Part shown: in pieces, positions 32,308 to 43,007 of the stretch | Layout: each line of letters begins with the position of its first letter | Numbering within the stretch: position 1 is the stretch's first letter | DNA from: Pseudomonas sp. RIT-PI-AD | GTDB lineage: Bacteria; Pseudomonadota; Gammaproteobacteria; Pseudomonadales; Pseudomonadaceae | Assembly (NCBI RefSeq): GCF_025642785.1 | Contig: NZ_JANZKU010000006.1 | Coordinates: 62,001 to 126,000 of the forward strand | Reading direction: 5' to 3' | Length of the DNA stretch: 64,000 nucleotides | Position numbers and translations under genes: made by a program | Notes under the pieces: generated by a model | Seen by the model: the letters and a program-made list of their open reading frames with translations, nothing else | What the model was told of the DNA's origin: nothing | Database searches by the model: none

Positions 32308-33104
32308 TGCGCAAGAAGTCCCTGCTCGAACGCATTCGCCTGCTCGGCGCTTCCGGGATCGGCGTGGTGGCCGCGTTGGGCCGTTCGACGATTTTCCTGC
32401 TACGCGCGTTGTTCGGCCGCAGCGCCCTGGGCAACGGCATGCACCTGCTGACCCGCCAGCTCTATTCGGTGGGGGTGCTGTCCTTGCCGATCATCGTCGT
32501 GTCCGGCGTGTTCATCGGCATGGTGCTGTCGCTGCAGGGCTACAGCATCCTCAATCAATACGGTTCCGAGCAGGCCGTCGGGCAGATGGTCGCGCTCACC
32601 CTGCTGCGTGAGTTGGGTCCGGTGGTCACCGCGCTGCTGTTCGCCGGTCGCGCCGGTTCCGCGCTGACCGCCGAGATCGGCAACATGAAATCCACCGAGC
32701 AGCTCTCCAGCCTGGAGATGATCGGCGTGGACCCGCTGAAGTACATCGTCGCGCCTCGCCTGTGGGCGGGTTTCATCTCGCTGCCGATCCTCGCCACGAT
32801 TTTCAGCGTGGTGGGCATCTGGGGCGGGGCGATGGTCGCGGTGGATTGGCTCGGCGTCTACGACGGCTCGTTCTGGGCCAACATGCAGAACAGCGTCGAA
32901 TTCACCAGTGACGTGCTCAACGGCGTGATCAAGAGCCTGGTGTTCGCCTTCGTGGTGACCTGGATCGCGGTATTCCAGGGCTACGATTGCGATCCCACCT
33001 CGGAAGGCATAGGTCGCGCCACCACCCGTACCGTCGTCTACGCCTCACTGGCCGTTCTGGGCCTCGATTTCATTCTGACCGCTTTGATGTTTGGAGATTT
33101 CTGA
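32307..33104 (+). CDS. mlaE: Phospholipid ABC transporter permease MlaE
   Basis: This 265-aa inner-membrane permease has five to six hydrophobic helices. The MlaE signature region [20 protein letters not shown] is present with the downstream [17 protein letters not shown] coupling segment. It is translationally coupled to mlaF upstream and to mlaD downstream by one-base overlaps. Confidence 0.96.
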   Translation: MRKKSLLERIRLLGASGIGVVAALGRSTIFLLRALFGRSALGNGMHLLTRQLYSVGVLSLPIIVVSGVFIGMVLSLQGYSILNQYGSEQAVGQMVALTLLRELGPVVTALLFAGRAGSALTAEIGNMKSTEQLSSLEMIGVDPLKYIVAPRLWAGFISLPILATIFSVVGIWGGAMVAVDWLGVYDGSFWANMQNSVEFTSDVLNGVIKSLVFAFVVTWIAVFQGYDCDPTSEGIGRATTRTVVYASLAVLGLDFILTALMFGDF

Positions 33105-33571
33105 TGCAAATCCGCACCCTGGAAATCGGCGTCGGCCTGTTTCTCCTGGCCGGGCTGCTCGCCCTGATGCTGCTGGCACTGCGTGTCAGCGGTCTGTCCT
33201 TCAGCGGGACGGGCGAGACCTACAAGCTGTACGCGCATTTCGACAATATCGCCGGGCTCACGGTCAGAGCCAAGGTGACCATGGCCGGGGTGACCATCGG
33301 CAAGGTCACCGCCATCGACCTGGACCGCGACAGCTACACCGGCCGGGTGACCCTGGAGCTGGAGAAACAGGTGGATAACCTGCCCGTCGACTCCACCGCC
33401 TCCATCCTCACCGCGGGCCTGCTGGGCGAGAAGTACATCGGGATCAGCGTCGGCGGCGACGAAGAACTGTTGAAAGAGGGCGGCACCATTCGCGATACGC
33501 AGTCGTCGCTGGTGCTGGAAGACCTGATCGGCAAATTCCTGCTCAATTCGGTGAGCAAGGAGTCCAAATGA
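33104..33571 (+). CDS. mlaD: Mla system MCE-domain lipid-binding protein MlaD
   Basis: This 155-aa protein has one N-terminal membrane helix (residues ~7-27) and an MCE domain (YKLYAHFDNIAGLTVRAKVTMAGVTIG). It forms the hexameric periplasmic ring on MlaE. The ATG overlaps the mlaE stop, and the stop overlaps the mlaC start. Confidence 0.95.
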   Translation: MQIRTLEIGVGLFLLAGLLALMLLALRVSGLSFSGTGETYKLYAHFDNIAGLTVRAKVTMAGVTIGKVTAIDLDRDSYTGRVTLELEKQVDNLPVDSTASILTAGLLGEKYIGISVGGDEELLKEGGTIRDTQSSLVLEDLIGKFLLNSVSKESK

Positions 33572-34233
33572 GGAGAGTCACCATGATCCAAGCCCTGCGA
33601 CGCGGCCTGCTGGTTTTGCTGGCCGCCCTTCCCCTGGTCGCGACAGCGGCACCTAGCGCGCAGCAGGTGGTGCAGCAAGCCACCGACGAATTGCTCGCCG
33701 ACCTGCAGGCCCATAAGGCCCAATACCAGGCCGACCCCAACGCCTTCTACGACGCACTGAACCGGATCCTCGGGCCGGCGGTGGACGGCGAGGGTATCGC
33801 CCGTGGCGTGATGACGGTGAAATACAGCCGCAAGGCCACCCCCGAGCAGGTGAAGCGTTTCGAGGAAGAATTCAAGCGCAGCTTGATGCAGTTCTACGGC
33901 AACGCCCTGCTGGAATACGACAACCAGAACGTCCGCGTCCTGCCGGGTGCCGGCAAGCAGCAGGACCCCGACCGCACCAGCGTCAGCATGGAGATCAAGG
34001 ACAAGAAGGGCACCCTCTATCCGGTGTCCTACACCATGGTCAACATCGACGGCGCCTGGAAAGTGCGTAACGTGATCATCAACGGCATCAACCTCGGCAA
34101 GCTGTTCCGCGACCAGTTCGCCGACACCATGCAGAAGAATGGCAACGATCTGGAGAAGACCATCGCCAACTGGGCCGGTGTAGTCGCCAAGGCCAAGGAA
34201 ACCGCGCAGGCCGAGGAGGCCGGCGCGAAATGA
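33568..34233 (+). CDS. mlaC: Periplasmic phospholipid shuttle MlaC
   Basis: This 221-aa secreted protein carries phospholipid between the outer-membrane MlaA complex and MlaFEDB. A signal peptide (RRGLLVLLAALPLVATAAP) precedes the MlaC/Ttg2D domain. The ATG at 33568 overlaps mlaD by four bases; another ATG at 33583 is an equally good signal-peptide start. The C-terminal ~20 residues are Ala/Glu/Lys-rich. Confidence 0.94.
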   Translation: MRRVTMIQALRRGLLVLLAALPLVATAAPSAQQVVQQATDELLADLQAHKAQYQADPNAFYDALNRILGPAVDGEGIARGVMTVKYSRKATPEQVKRFEEEFKRSLMQFYGNALLEYDNQNVRVLPGAGKQQDPDRTSVSMEIKDKKGTLYPVSYTMVNIDGAWKVRNVIINGINLGKLFRDQFADTMQKNGNDLEKTIANWAGVVAKAKETAQAEEAGAK

Positions 34234-34538
34234 CCGAGGCCAGTGTGGTCGCTGGCGCGGGCGGCGCCCTGGCGTTGCGCGGGGTGCTCGATTACCGCAG
34301 TGGCCCGCAGTTGCGCGAGGACGGTCGCGAACTGATCCGGGCCAGCGCGGAGCAAGCGCTGGTGCTGGATTGCAGTGGGGTGGAGAAATCCAGCAGCGTC
34401 GGCCTGTCCCTGCTGCTGGCGTTCATGCGCGATGCCAATCGCGCCGGCAAGACCCTGAGCATCCGCGGACTACCCGCGGAAATGCACGACATCGCCCAGG
34501 TGTCCGGCCTGGTCGAGCTGTTGCCGTTGCAGCCCTGA
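34230..34538 (+). CDS. mlaB: STAS-domain protein MlaB
   Basis: This 102-aa STAS protein binds MlaF and stabilises the ABC complex. The STAS core is visible as LVLDCSGVEKSSSVGLSLLL. It overlaps the mlaC stop by four bases. It is the last gene of mlaFEDCB, followed by a good intrinsic terminator. Confidence 0.93.
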   Translation: MTEASVVAGAGGALALRGVLDYRSGPQLREDGRELIRASAEQALVLDCSGVEKSSSVGLSLLLAFMRDANRAGKTLSIRGLPAEMHDIAQVSGLVELLPLQP

Positions 34539-34557
34539 GCGGATCGCGGCGAAGGCC

Positions 34558-34594
34558 CTCTGTCCTGCGGGGTTCGCAGGCGGAGAGCTTTTTT
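34558..34594 (+). terminator. Rho-independent terminator of mlaFEDCB
   Basis: A perfect 6-bp stem CCTGCG/CGCAGG (34564-34569 and 34575-34580) is extended by CTCT/AGAG. It is closed by a GGGTT loop and followed by six T at 34589-34594. It begins 19 bases after the mlaB stop. Confidence 0.75.
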
Positions 34595-34601
34595 GTATGA
34601 T
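34573..34601 (+). promoter_or_regulatory. Candidate ibaG promoter overlapping the mla terminator
   Basis: TTCGCA at 34573-34578 and TATGAT at 34596-34601 are spaced by 17 bases. The -35 lies inside the mla terminator stem and the T-run lies in the spacer. The ibaG leader would be about 150 bases long. Confidence 0.5.
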
Positions 34602-34755
34602 GACCGGCCCGCGAGCCCAGGGCTCCTCTTACATTTGATTCCTCTTCCGGACATGCCCGCCCTTTTCCCTTCGCCCATCCGGCGCCCCGGTGCGAATGTG
34701 GCCACCGCGGCGAGTCATCCGGGAGCCCCCACGAATACCCCGAGCGAGGTCGAGC

Positions 34756-36370
<1,615 letters not shown>

Positions 36371-36442
36371 GGCGTTCACCGCGGGAGCCTGGCGCTCCCG
36401 CGTTCGACCGCCCGCCAGGCACGTATCGAAGGATTCCCGTTC

Positions 36443-37069
36443 ATGCTCACCATCGCGCTGTCCAAAGGTCGTATTCTCGACGACACCCTGCCGCTGCTCG
36501 CCGCGGCCGGGATCGTCCCCAGCGAGAATCCGGACAAGAGCCGCAAACTGATCATTCCCACCAGCCAGGACGACGTACGCCTGCTGATCGTACGGGCCAC
36601 CGACGTGCCGACCTACGTCGAGCATGGCGCCGCCGACCTCGGCGTCGCCGGCAAGGACGTGCTGATGGAGTACGGCGGCCAGGGGCTCTACGAGCCGCTC
36701 GACCTGAAAATCGCCAATTGCAAGCTGATGACCGCCGGCGCCATTGGCGTGCCGGAGCCCAAGGGCCGTTTGCGCGTGGCCACCAAGTTCGTCAACGTCG
36801 CCAAGCGCTACTACGCCGAGCAGGGCCGCCAGGTGGACGTGATCAAGCTGTACGGGTCCATGGAACTGGCTCCCCTGGTCGGCTTGGCGGACAAGATCAT
36901 CGACGTGGTGGATACCGGCAACACCCTGCGCGCCAACGGCCTGGAACCCCAGGAGTTGATCGCCCACGTCAGCTCGCGGCTGATCGTCAACAAGGCCTCG
37001 ATGAAGATGCAGCACGACCGCGTCCAGGCGCTGATCGAGACCCTGCGCCAGGCGGTCGCCGCCCGATGA
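36443..37069 (+). CDS. hisG: ATP phosphoribosyltransferase, short form HisG
   Basis: This 208-aa catalytic subunit performs the first step of histidine synthesis, joining ATP and PRPP. The motifs [13 protein letters not shown] and [14 protein letters not shown] are present. It is the short (HisGS) type without the C-terminal regulatory domain, so it needs HisZ, which is encoded elsewhere. hisD follows after 190 bases. Confidence 0.96.
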   Translation: MLTIALSKGRILDDTLPLLAAAGIVPSENPDKSRKLIIPTSQDDVRLLIVRATDVPTYVEHGAADLGVAGKDVLMEYGGQGLYEPLDLKIANCKLMTAGAIGVPEPKGRLRVATKFVNVAKRYYAEQGRQVDVIKLYGSMELAPLVGLADKIIDVVDTGNTLRANGLEPQELIAHVSSRLIVNKASMKMQHDRVQALIETLRQAVAAR

Positions 37070-37144
37070 GCGCGGCAGTCGCCTTTCCGTCTCGCGCCGC
37101 GGCTCGCCGCCCGGCGCATCCCCGCACCGCCTCTGAATCCGTGA

Positions 37145-37164
37145 GGCGCGGCTTTCGCCGCGCC
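37145..37164 (+). repeat. Hairpin between hisG and hisD
   Basis: A perfect 8-bp stem GGCGCGGC/GCCGCGCC with a TTTC loop lies in the 190-base hisG-hisD gap. No T-run follows. It could be a processing or stability element. Confidence 0.4.
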
Positions 37165-37259
37165 GCCGATGCTTGCCCTGGCCAATTTTCTCGGGTGTCC
37201 GCAGGGCGGGCTTTGATAGGCTAGCGACGCCCGAGCACCTGCCCTACGAGAGGCCCGCC

Positions 37260-38570
37260 ATGACCCGTCCCATCGCCATCCGCCGACTCAATGCCGCCGA
37301 TCCGCAATTCGCGCGCCATCTGGATCATCTGTTGAGCTGGGAAAGCGTGTCCGACGACTCGGTCAACCAGCGCGTGCTGGACATCATCGCGGCGGTGCGC
37401 GAGCGGGGCGACGCGGCGCTGGTGGAGTTCACCCGGCGCTTCGATGGCCTGGACGTCGCCGGCATGGCCGACCTGATCCTGCCGCGCGAACGCCTGGAGC
37501 TGGCCCTCACGCGCATCAGCGAGGTGCAGCGCGAGGCCCTGGAGGTCGCCGCCAGCCGCGTGCGTCGCTACCACGAGAAACAGAAGCAGGATTCCTGGCG
37601 CTACACCGAGGCCGACGGCACGGTGCTCGGCCAGCAGGTGGTGCCGCTGGATCGCGCCGGCCTCTACGTGCCGGGCGGCAAGGCTTCCTATCCCTCGTCC
37701 GTGCTGATGAACGCCATTCCCGCCAAGGTTGCCGGTGTCGCCGAAGTGGTGATGGTGGTTCCGACCCCGCGCGGCGAGATCAACGAACTGGTACTGGCGG
37801 CCGCCGCCATCGCCGGGGTCGACCGGGTCTTCACTATCGGCGGCGCCCAGGCCGTGGCGGCGCTGGCCTACGGCACCGAAAGCGTGCCGCCGGTGGACAA
37901 GATCGTCGGCCCGGGCAACATTTATGTCGCCACCGCCAAGCGTCACGTGTTCGGCAAAGTCGGCATCGACATGATCGCCGGGCCTTCGGAGATCCTGGTG
38001 GTCTGCGACGGCCAGACCGACCCGGACTGGATCGCCATGGACCTGTTCTCCCAGGCCGAGCACGACGAGGACGCGCAATCGATCCTGGTCAGCCCGGACG
38101 CCGCCTTCCTCGATCGGGTCGCCGAGAGCATCGCCCGCCTACTGCCGACCCTGGAGCGCGCCGAGATCATCGGGGCCTCCCTGGAGGGCCGCGGTGCGTT
38201 GATCCAGGTCGCCGACATGGATCAGGCCATCGACGTGGCCAACCGCATCGCCCCGGAGCACCTGGAGCTGTCCGTCGCCGACCCGGAGGCCTGGCTGCCG
38301 CGGATCCGCCACGCCGGCGCGATCTTCATGGGCCGCTACACCGCCGAGGCGCTGGGCGATTATTGCGCCGGGCCGAACCACGTCCTGCCCACCTCCGGCA
38401 CGGCGCGTTTCTCGTCGCCCCTGGGGGTGTACGACTTCCAGAAGCGCTCCTCGATCATCTTCTGCTCGGCGGAAGGCGCTTCCGAACTGGGCAAGAGCGC
38501 CTCGGTGCTGGCGCGCGGCGAGTCGCTGACCGCCCATGCGCGCAGCGCCGAGTACCGGATCAAGAACTGA
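37260..38570 (+). CDS. hisD: Histidinol dehydrogenase HisD
   Basis: This 436-aa zinc enzyme oxidises histidinol to histidine in two NAD-dependent steps. Conserved parts include [31 protein letters not shown], the zinc-ligand region [13 protein letters not shown] and the catalytic Glu/His pair in IAPEHLEL. The ATG at 37260 is preceded by GAGAGG; upstream frame is not family-like. Confidence 0.97.
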   Translation: MTRPIAIRRLNAADPQFARHLDHLLSWESVSDDSVNQRVLDIIAAVRERGDAALVEFTRRFDGLDVAGMADLILPRERLELALTRISEVQREALEVAASRVRRYHEKQKQDSWRYTEADGTVLGQQVVPLDRAGLYVPGGKASYPSSVLMNAIPAKVAGVAEVVMVVPTPRGEINELVLAAAAIAGVDRVFTIGGAQAVAALAYGTESVPPVDKIVGPGNIYVATAKRHVFGKVGIDMIAGPSEILVVCDGQTDPDWIAMDLFSQAEHDEDAQSILVSPDAAFLDRVAESIARLLPTLERAEIIGASLEGRGALIQVADMDQAIDVANRIAPEHLELSVADPEAWLPRIRHAGAIFMGRYTAEALGDYCAGPNHVLPTSGTARFSSPLGVYDFQKRSSIIFCSAEGASELGKSASVLARGESLTAHARSAEYRIKN

Positions 38571-38672
38571 CGGCTGTCTCGCAGGGTGGGCACCGCTGCC
38601 CACCGCTTTGTCCGGCGGGAGCTTCACGGCCTCCGCCCGACGCACACCCACGAATTCGAGGAGAGAAGGGCA

Positions 38673-39734
38673 ATGAGCAAATTCTGGAGTCCCTTCGTCA
38701 AAGACCTGGTGCCCTACGTACCGGGCGAACAGCCGAAGCTGAGCCGGCTGGTGAAACTGAACACCAACGAAAACCCCTATGGGCCTTCGCCGCTGGCGGT
38801 CGCGGCGATGCGCGACGAGATCGGCGACAGCCTGCGCCTGTATCCCGATCCCACCGGCGAGCGCCTGAAACGGGCCGCCGCGGCTTACTACGGCGTACGG
38901 CCGGAACAGGTGTTCGTCGGCAACGGCTCCGACGAAGTGCTGGCCCACGCCTTCTACGGTTTCTTCAAGAACGGCAGACCGCTGCTGTTCCCGGACATCA
39001 GCTACAGCTTCTATCCGGTCTACTGCGGGCTCTATGGCATTCCCCACGAGACCGTGGCGCTCGACGAGCGCTTCAGGATCCGCGTGGAGGACTACGCACG
39101 GCCGAACGGCGGCATCATCCTCGCCAACCCCAACGCGCCGACCGGCTGCCTGCTGAGCCTGGCGGAGATCGAGCGCCTGTTGCAGGGCAGCCCGGACTCG
39201 GTGGTGGTGGTGGACGAGGCCTACATCGACTTCGGCGGCGAAAGCGCGGTGACGCTGGTGGACCGCTATCCGAACCTGCTGGTGACCCAGACGCTGTCCA
39301 AGTCGCGCTCCCTGGCCGGCCTACGGGTCGGCCTGGCGATCGGGCAACCCGACTTGATCGAGGCGCTGGAGCGGATCAAGAACAGCTTCAACTCCTATCC
39401 GCTCGATCGTATCGCCCTGGCCGGCGCGGCCGCGTCCTTCGAGGACCGGGTGCACTTCGAGCGGACCTGCCAGGCGGTGATCGCCCACCGCGAACACCTG
39501 GTGGGCGAGTTGCAGGGGCTGGGCTTCGAGGTGCTGCCGTCGGCGGCCAACTTCGTCTTCGCCCGCCACCCGCGGCGCGATGCCGGCGAGCTGGCGGCGG
39601 CGCTGCGCGAGCAAGGCGTGGTCGTGCGGCACTTCAAGCAGGCGCGCATCGCCCAGTTCCTGCGGATATCGGTCGGCCTGCCCGAACAGAACCGGGCACT
39701 ACTCGACGCGCTGCAAGGATTTCACCTGGGCTAG
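38673..39734 (+). CDS. hisC: Histidinol-phosphate aminotransferase HisC
   Basis: This 353-aa PLP enzyme of the class I/II aminotransferase fold converts imidazole-acetol phosphate to histidinol phosphate. Conserved parts are [25 protein letters not shown] and the PLP lysine in [14 protein letters not shown] (about residue 210). It follows hisD by 102 bases. The ATG at 38673 has a GAGAG site; frame upstream of it is not conserved. It converges with algW. Confidence 0.95.
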   Translation: MSKFWSPFVKDLVPYVPGEQPKLSRLVKLNTNENPYGPSPLAVAAMRDEIGDSLRLYPDPTGERLKRAAAAYYGVRPEQVFVGNGSDEVLAHAFYGFFKNGRPLLFPDISYSFYPVYCGLYGIPHETVALDERFRIRVEDYARPNGGIILANPNAPTGCLLSLAEIERLLQGSPDSVVVVDEAYIDFGGESAVTLVDRYPNLLVTQTLSKSRSLAGLRVGLAIGQPDLIEALERIKNSFNSYPLDRIALAGAAASFEDRVHFERTCQAVIAHREHLVGELQGLGFEVLPSAANFVFARHPRRDAGELAAALREQGVVVRHFKQARIAQFLRISVGLPEQNRALLDALQGFHLG

Positions 39735-39907
39735 CACGCGGTGGAAGCCCTGCCGGAGGCGCCGCCCGGGCTTCCGGCGCCAAGTAGCACCGGCGGAGGC
39801 CGCCCGATTGCGGGGCGGCGTCCCCTGGTCAGCGGCGATGCCCGGCTCTCTGAACCCGACCCTTCCCTCTTTTCTTCCGGTTCGTCCCGGCGCGCCGGGC
39901 GCTGCGC

Positions 39908-41056
39908 TCAGTTGGGCGTGGTGCTGGGGGGCGGGCGCATCCCCACTTCGGCGCTCAACTTGAGTTTTTCGCCGTTGCGCAGGATTTCGATATCGATCTT
40001 TTCGCCGGGCTTGGTGCGCGCCACCTGGTTCATCGAGCGGCGGCCGTCGCCCGCCTGTTCGCCGGCGATGTTCAGGATGATGTCGCCCGGTTGCAGCCCG
40101 GCGCGTTGCGCGGGGCCGTCGCGGTAGATGCCGGCCACCACGATGCCGGCACGATCGCGCAGCCCGAAGGATTCGGCCAGTTCGGCGGTCATCGGCTGCA
40201 CTTCGATGCCCAGCCAGCCGCGGATCACCTGGCCGTGCTCGATGATCGCCTTCATCACGTCCATGGCCAGCTTGGTCGGGATGGCGAAGCCGATGCCCTG
40301 GGAGCCGCCCGACTTGGAGAAGATCGCCGTGTTGATTCCGATCAGGTTGCCGTAGGCGTCCACCAGGGCGCCGCCCGAGTTGCCCGGGTTGATCGCCGCG
40401 TCGGTCTGGATGAAGTCCTCGTAGGTATTGAGGCCGAGTTGGTTGCGCCCGGTGGCGCTGATGATGCCCATGGTCACCGTCTGCTGCAGCCCGAAAGGGT
40501 TGCCGATGGCCAGGGCGACGTCGCCGATCTGGATGGTCTCGGAGTGGCCCAGGGTGATGGCCGGCAGGTTGTCGAGGTCGATCTTCAGCACCGCCAGGTC
40601 GGTCTCCGGATCGCTGCCCACCAGGCGCGCCAGGGTTTCCCGGCCGTCCTTGAGCGCCACCACGATCTGGTCCGCGCCGGAGGTCACGTGGTTGTTGGTC
40701 AGCAGGTAGCCTTCGGGGCTCATGATCACCGCCGACCCCAGGCTGGACTCCATGCGGCGCTGGCGCGGCAGGTTGTCGCCGAAGAACTTGCGGAACTGCG
40801 GGTCTTCGAAGAGCGGATGCGACGGCTTGCTCACCACCTTGGTGGTATAGAGATTGGCCACCGCCGGCGAGGCGTGGTTCACCGCGTCGGCATAGGAAGC
40901 GGGGCCCTGGCGGGCCTGGTCGTAGTCCGGTGCCACCTTCAGGTTGACGTCCTGGCGGGGCAGGCCGACCCATTGGGGAAAGCGTTCGATAATCAGCAGC
41001 GCGATCAGCACGCCGACCAGCAGGGGCCAGCCGAAGAAACGCAGGGCCTTGAACAT
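39908..41056 (-). CDS. algW: Periplasmic DegS-type serine protease AlgW
   Basis: This 382-aa inner-membrane-anchored HtrA protease cuts the anti-sigma factor MucA in response to outer-membrane protein or LPS signals and so starts the AlgU (sigma E) response in Pseudomonas. An N-terminal signal anchor (residues 9-26) is followed by a trypsin-like domain with the triad His123, Asp153, Ser227 (GNSGGALV). One PDZ domain follows. A perfect TATAAT is read on the minus strand at 41115-41110. It is monocistronic and diverges from the Nif3-family gene. Confidence 0.95.
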   Translation of the reverse strand: MFKALRFFGWPLLVGVLIALLIIERFPQWVGLPRQDVNLKVAPDYDQARQGPASYADAVNHASPAVANLYTTKVVSKPSHPLFEDPQFRKFFGDNLPRQRRMESSLGSAVIMSPEGYLLTNNHVTSGADQIVVALKDGRETLARLVGSDPETDLAVLKIDLDNLPAITLGHSETIQIGDVALAIGNPFGLQQTVTMGIISATGRNQLGLNTYEDFIQTDAAINPGNSGGALVDAYGNLIGINTAIFSKSGGSQGIGFAIPTKLAMDVMKAIIEHGQVIRGWLGIEVQPMTAELAESFGLRDRAGIVVAGIYRDGPAQRAGLQPGDIILNIAGEQAGDGRRSMNQVARTKPGEKIDIEILRNGEKLKLSAEVGMRPPPSTTPN

Positions 41057-41109
41057 TCTGGAAAATCCTGGAGGGTTGCCGGGGCGCGGGAGGCCCCTTA
41101 AGGTGCGCC

Positions 41110-41115
41110 ATTATA
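41110..41115 (-). promoter_or_regulatory. Perfect -10 hexamer for algW
   Basis: TATAAT is read on the minus strand 53 bases before the algW ATG. No strong -35 is visible at 16-18 bases, so an activator or alternative recognition may be used. Confidence 0.4.
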
Positions 41116-41167
41116 CGAGGGCGCCGTCCAATAAAGGAGCCGCCCACAGCAGCTTGTGAGGATCGAA

Positions 41168-41926
41168 ATGGCCATTGCCCTGACCACCCTGGTGGAAGAA
41201 GCCGAGCGCTACCTGAACGCCGCGCGCATCGCCGATTACTGCCCGAACGGGTTGCAGGTGGAGGGGCGGCCCCAGGTACGGCGCATCGTCAGCGGGGTCA
41301 CCGCCAGCCAGGCATTGCTGGATGCCGCGGTGGAGGCGGACGCCGACGCGGTGCTGGTGCACCACGGCTATTTCTGGAAGGGCGAGAACCCCTGCATCCT
41401 GGGTATGAAGCAGAAGCGCCTGAGGACATTGCTCACCCACGACATCAGCCTGCTCGCCTATCACCTGCCGCTGGACCTGCACCCCGAGGTGGGCAACAAC
41501 GTGCAATTGGCGCGGCAGTTGGACATCGACATCGAGGGGCCGCTTGACCCCGGGGACCCGCGCACGGTGGGCTTGATCGGCTCCCTCGCCGAGCCCCTCA
41601 GCCCGCGGGATTTCGCCCGTCGCGTGCAAGACGTATTGGGGCGCGAGCCATTGCTGGTGGAGGGCGATGGGCTGATCCGGCGGATCGGCTGGTGCACCGG
41701 CGGCGGCCAGGGCTACATCGACACCGCCATCGCGGCCGGGGTGGACCTGTACCTGACCGGCGAGGCCTCCGAGCAGACCTTCCACAGCGCGCGGGAAAAC
41801 GGCATCAGCTTCATCGCCGCCGGCCACCACGCTACCGAGCGCTATGGCGTGCAGGCCCTGGGCGATTACCTGGCGCGGCGCTTCGCCGTCGAGCATTTGT
41901 TCATCGATTGCCCGAATCCGATCTGA
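41168..41926 (+). CDS. Nif3-like dinuclear metal-centre protein (YbgI family)
   Basis: This 252-aa Nif3/DUF34-family protein has the dinuclear metal site residues His-His (VLVHHGYFWKG) and the C-terminal HHATERYG with a Glu. Its cellular role is uncertain; cofactor-related hydrolase (GTP cyclohydrolase I type 2) labels in databases are weakly founded. The ATG at 41168 follows GAGGATCG; a GTG at 41156 is less likely. It ends 151 bases before cysD. Confidence 0.9.
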   Translation: MAIALTTLVEEAERYLNAARIADYCPNGLQVEGRPQVRRIVSGVTASQALLDAAVEADADAVLVHHGYFWKGENPCILGMKQKRLRTLLTHDISLLAYHLPLDLHPEVGNNVQLARQLDIDIEGPLDPGDPRTVGLIGSLAEPLSPRDFARRVQDVLGREPLLVEGDGLIRRIGWCTGGGQGYIDTAIAAGVDLYLTGEASEQTFHSARENGISFIAAGHHATERYGVQALGDYLARRFAVEHLFIDCPNPI

Positions 41927-41957
41927 GCGGAATCGCGCCGATGACGGGCTATAAATC

Positions 41958-41994
41958 TAGATCGTTTCGATCTAAGCCGCTTCCTGATTAGAAT
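41958..41994 (+). promoter_or_regulatory. Palindrome and -10 upstream of cysD
   Basis: A perfect 7-bp inverted repeat TAGATCG/CGATCTA with a TTT centre lies at 41958-41974. A TAGAAT hexamer lies at 41989-41994. The usual -35 position falls inside the palindrome and is poor (TTCGAT), which fits an activator-dependent promoter. CysB is the expected activator of cysDN, but the site itself does not prove CysB binding. Confidence 0.4.
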
Positions 41995-42077
41995 AGGACG
42001 CTGTGCTAGAGTGCCGGTTCGTCCACGGCCCGCCGGCCGTCCACTACGCTCTCGATACGAGAAATACGTGAGTCGCC

Positions 42078-42995
42078 ATGCTCGATAAAATGACCCACCT
42101 GAAACAGCTGGAGGCGGAAAGCATCCACATCATCCGCGAGGTGGCCGCCGAGTTCGACAACCCGGTGATGCTCTACTCGATCGGCAAGGACTCTGCCGTG
42201 ATGCTGCACCTGGCGCGCAAGGCCTTCTTCCCGGGCAAGCTGCCGTTTCCGGTGATGCACGTGGATACCCAGTGGAAATTCCAGGAAATGTACCGCTTCC
42301 GCGACAAGATGGTCGCCGAGCTGGGCCTCGACCTGATCGTCCACGTCAATCCGGACGGCGTGGCCCAGGGCATCAACCCCTTCACCCACGGCAGCGCCAA
42401 ACACACGGACATCATGAAGACCGAGGGCCTCAAGCAGGCCCTGGACAAGTACGGTTTCGACGCCGCCTTCGGCGGCGCGCGGCGCGACGAGGAGAAGTCG
42501 CGGGCCAAGGAGCGGGTCTATTCCTTCCGCGACAGCAAGCACCGCTGGGACCCGAAGAACCAGCGCCCGGAACTCTGGAACCTCTATAACGGCAAGGTGA
42601 AGAAGGGCGAGTCGATCCGCGTGTTCCCCCTTTCCAACTGGACCGAGCTGGACATCTGGCAATACATCTACCTGGAGCAGATCCCCATCGTGCCGCTGTA
42701 CTTCGCCGCCGAGCGCGACGTCATCGAGAAGAACGGCACGCTGATCATGATCGACGACGAGCGCATCCTCGAGCACCTGTCGGACGAGGAGAAGGCCCGC
42801 ATCCAGAAGAGAACGGTGCGCTTCCGTACCCTCGGCTGTTACCCGCTGACCGGCGCGGTGGAGTCCGAGGCGACCAGCCTCACCGACATCATCCAGGAAA
42901 TGCTCCTGACCCGGACGTCCGAGCGCCAGGGTCGCGTGATCGATCACGACGGCGCCGGCTCCATGGAAGAGAAGAAACGCCAGGGCTATTTCTGA
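42078..42995 (+). CDS. cysD: Sulfate adenylyltransferase small subunit CysD
   Basis: This 305-aa ATP-sulfurylase subunit belongs to the PP-loop family and makes adenosine 5'-phosphosulfate from sulfate and ATP. The PP-loop [10 protein letters not shown] is at residues 34-43. [20 protein letters not shown] and the C-terminal REGYF-like ending (KKRQGYF) are typical. It lies 12 bases before cysNC, so both are in one operon for sulfate assimilation. Confidence 0.97.
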   Translation: MLDKMTHLKQLEAESIHIIREVAAEFDNPVMLYSIGKDSAVMLHLARKAFFPGKLPFPVMHVDTQWKFQEMYRFRDKMVAELGLDLIVHVNPDGVAQGINPFTHGSAKHTDIMKTEGLKQALDKYGFDAAFGGARRDEEKSRAKERVYSFRDSKHRWDPKNQRPELWNLYNGKVKKGESIRVFPLSNWTELDIWQYIYLEQIPIVPLYFAAERDVIEKNGTLIMIDDERILEHLSDEEKARIQKRTVRFRTLGCYPLTGAVESEATSLTDIIQEMLLTRTSERQGRVIDHDGAGSMEEKKRQGYF

Positions 42996-43007
42996 GGATT
43001 CCGCATC

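Noticed and set aside
37070-37259. Possible peptide gene from the ATG-like GATGAGC at the end of hisG
   Set aside because: The frame overlapping the hisG stop encodes an Ala/Arg/Pro stretch without similarity, and no good start context is present.
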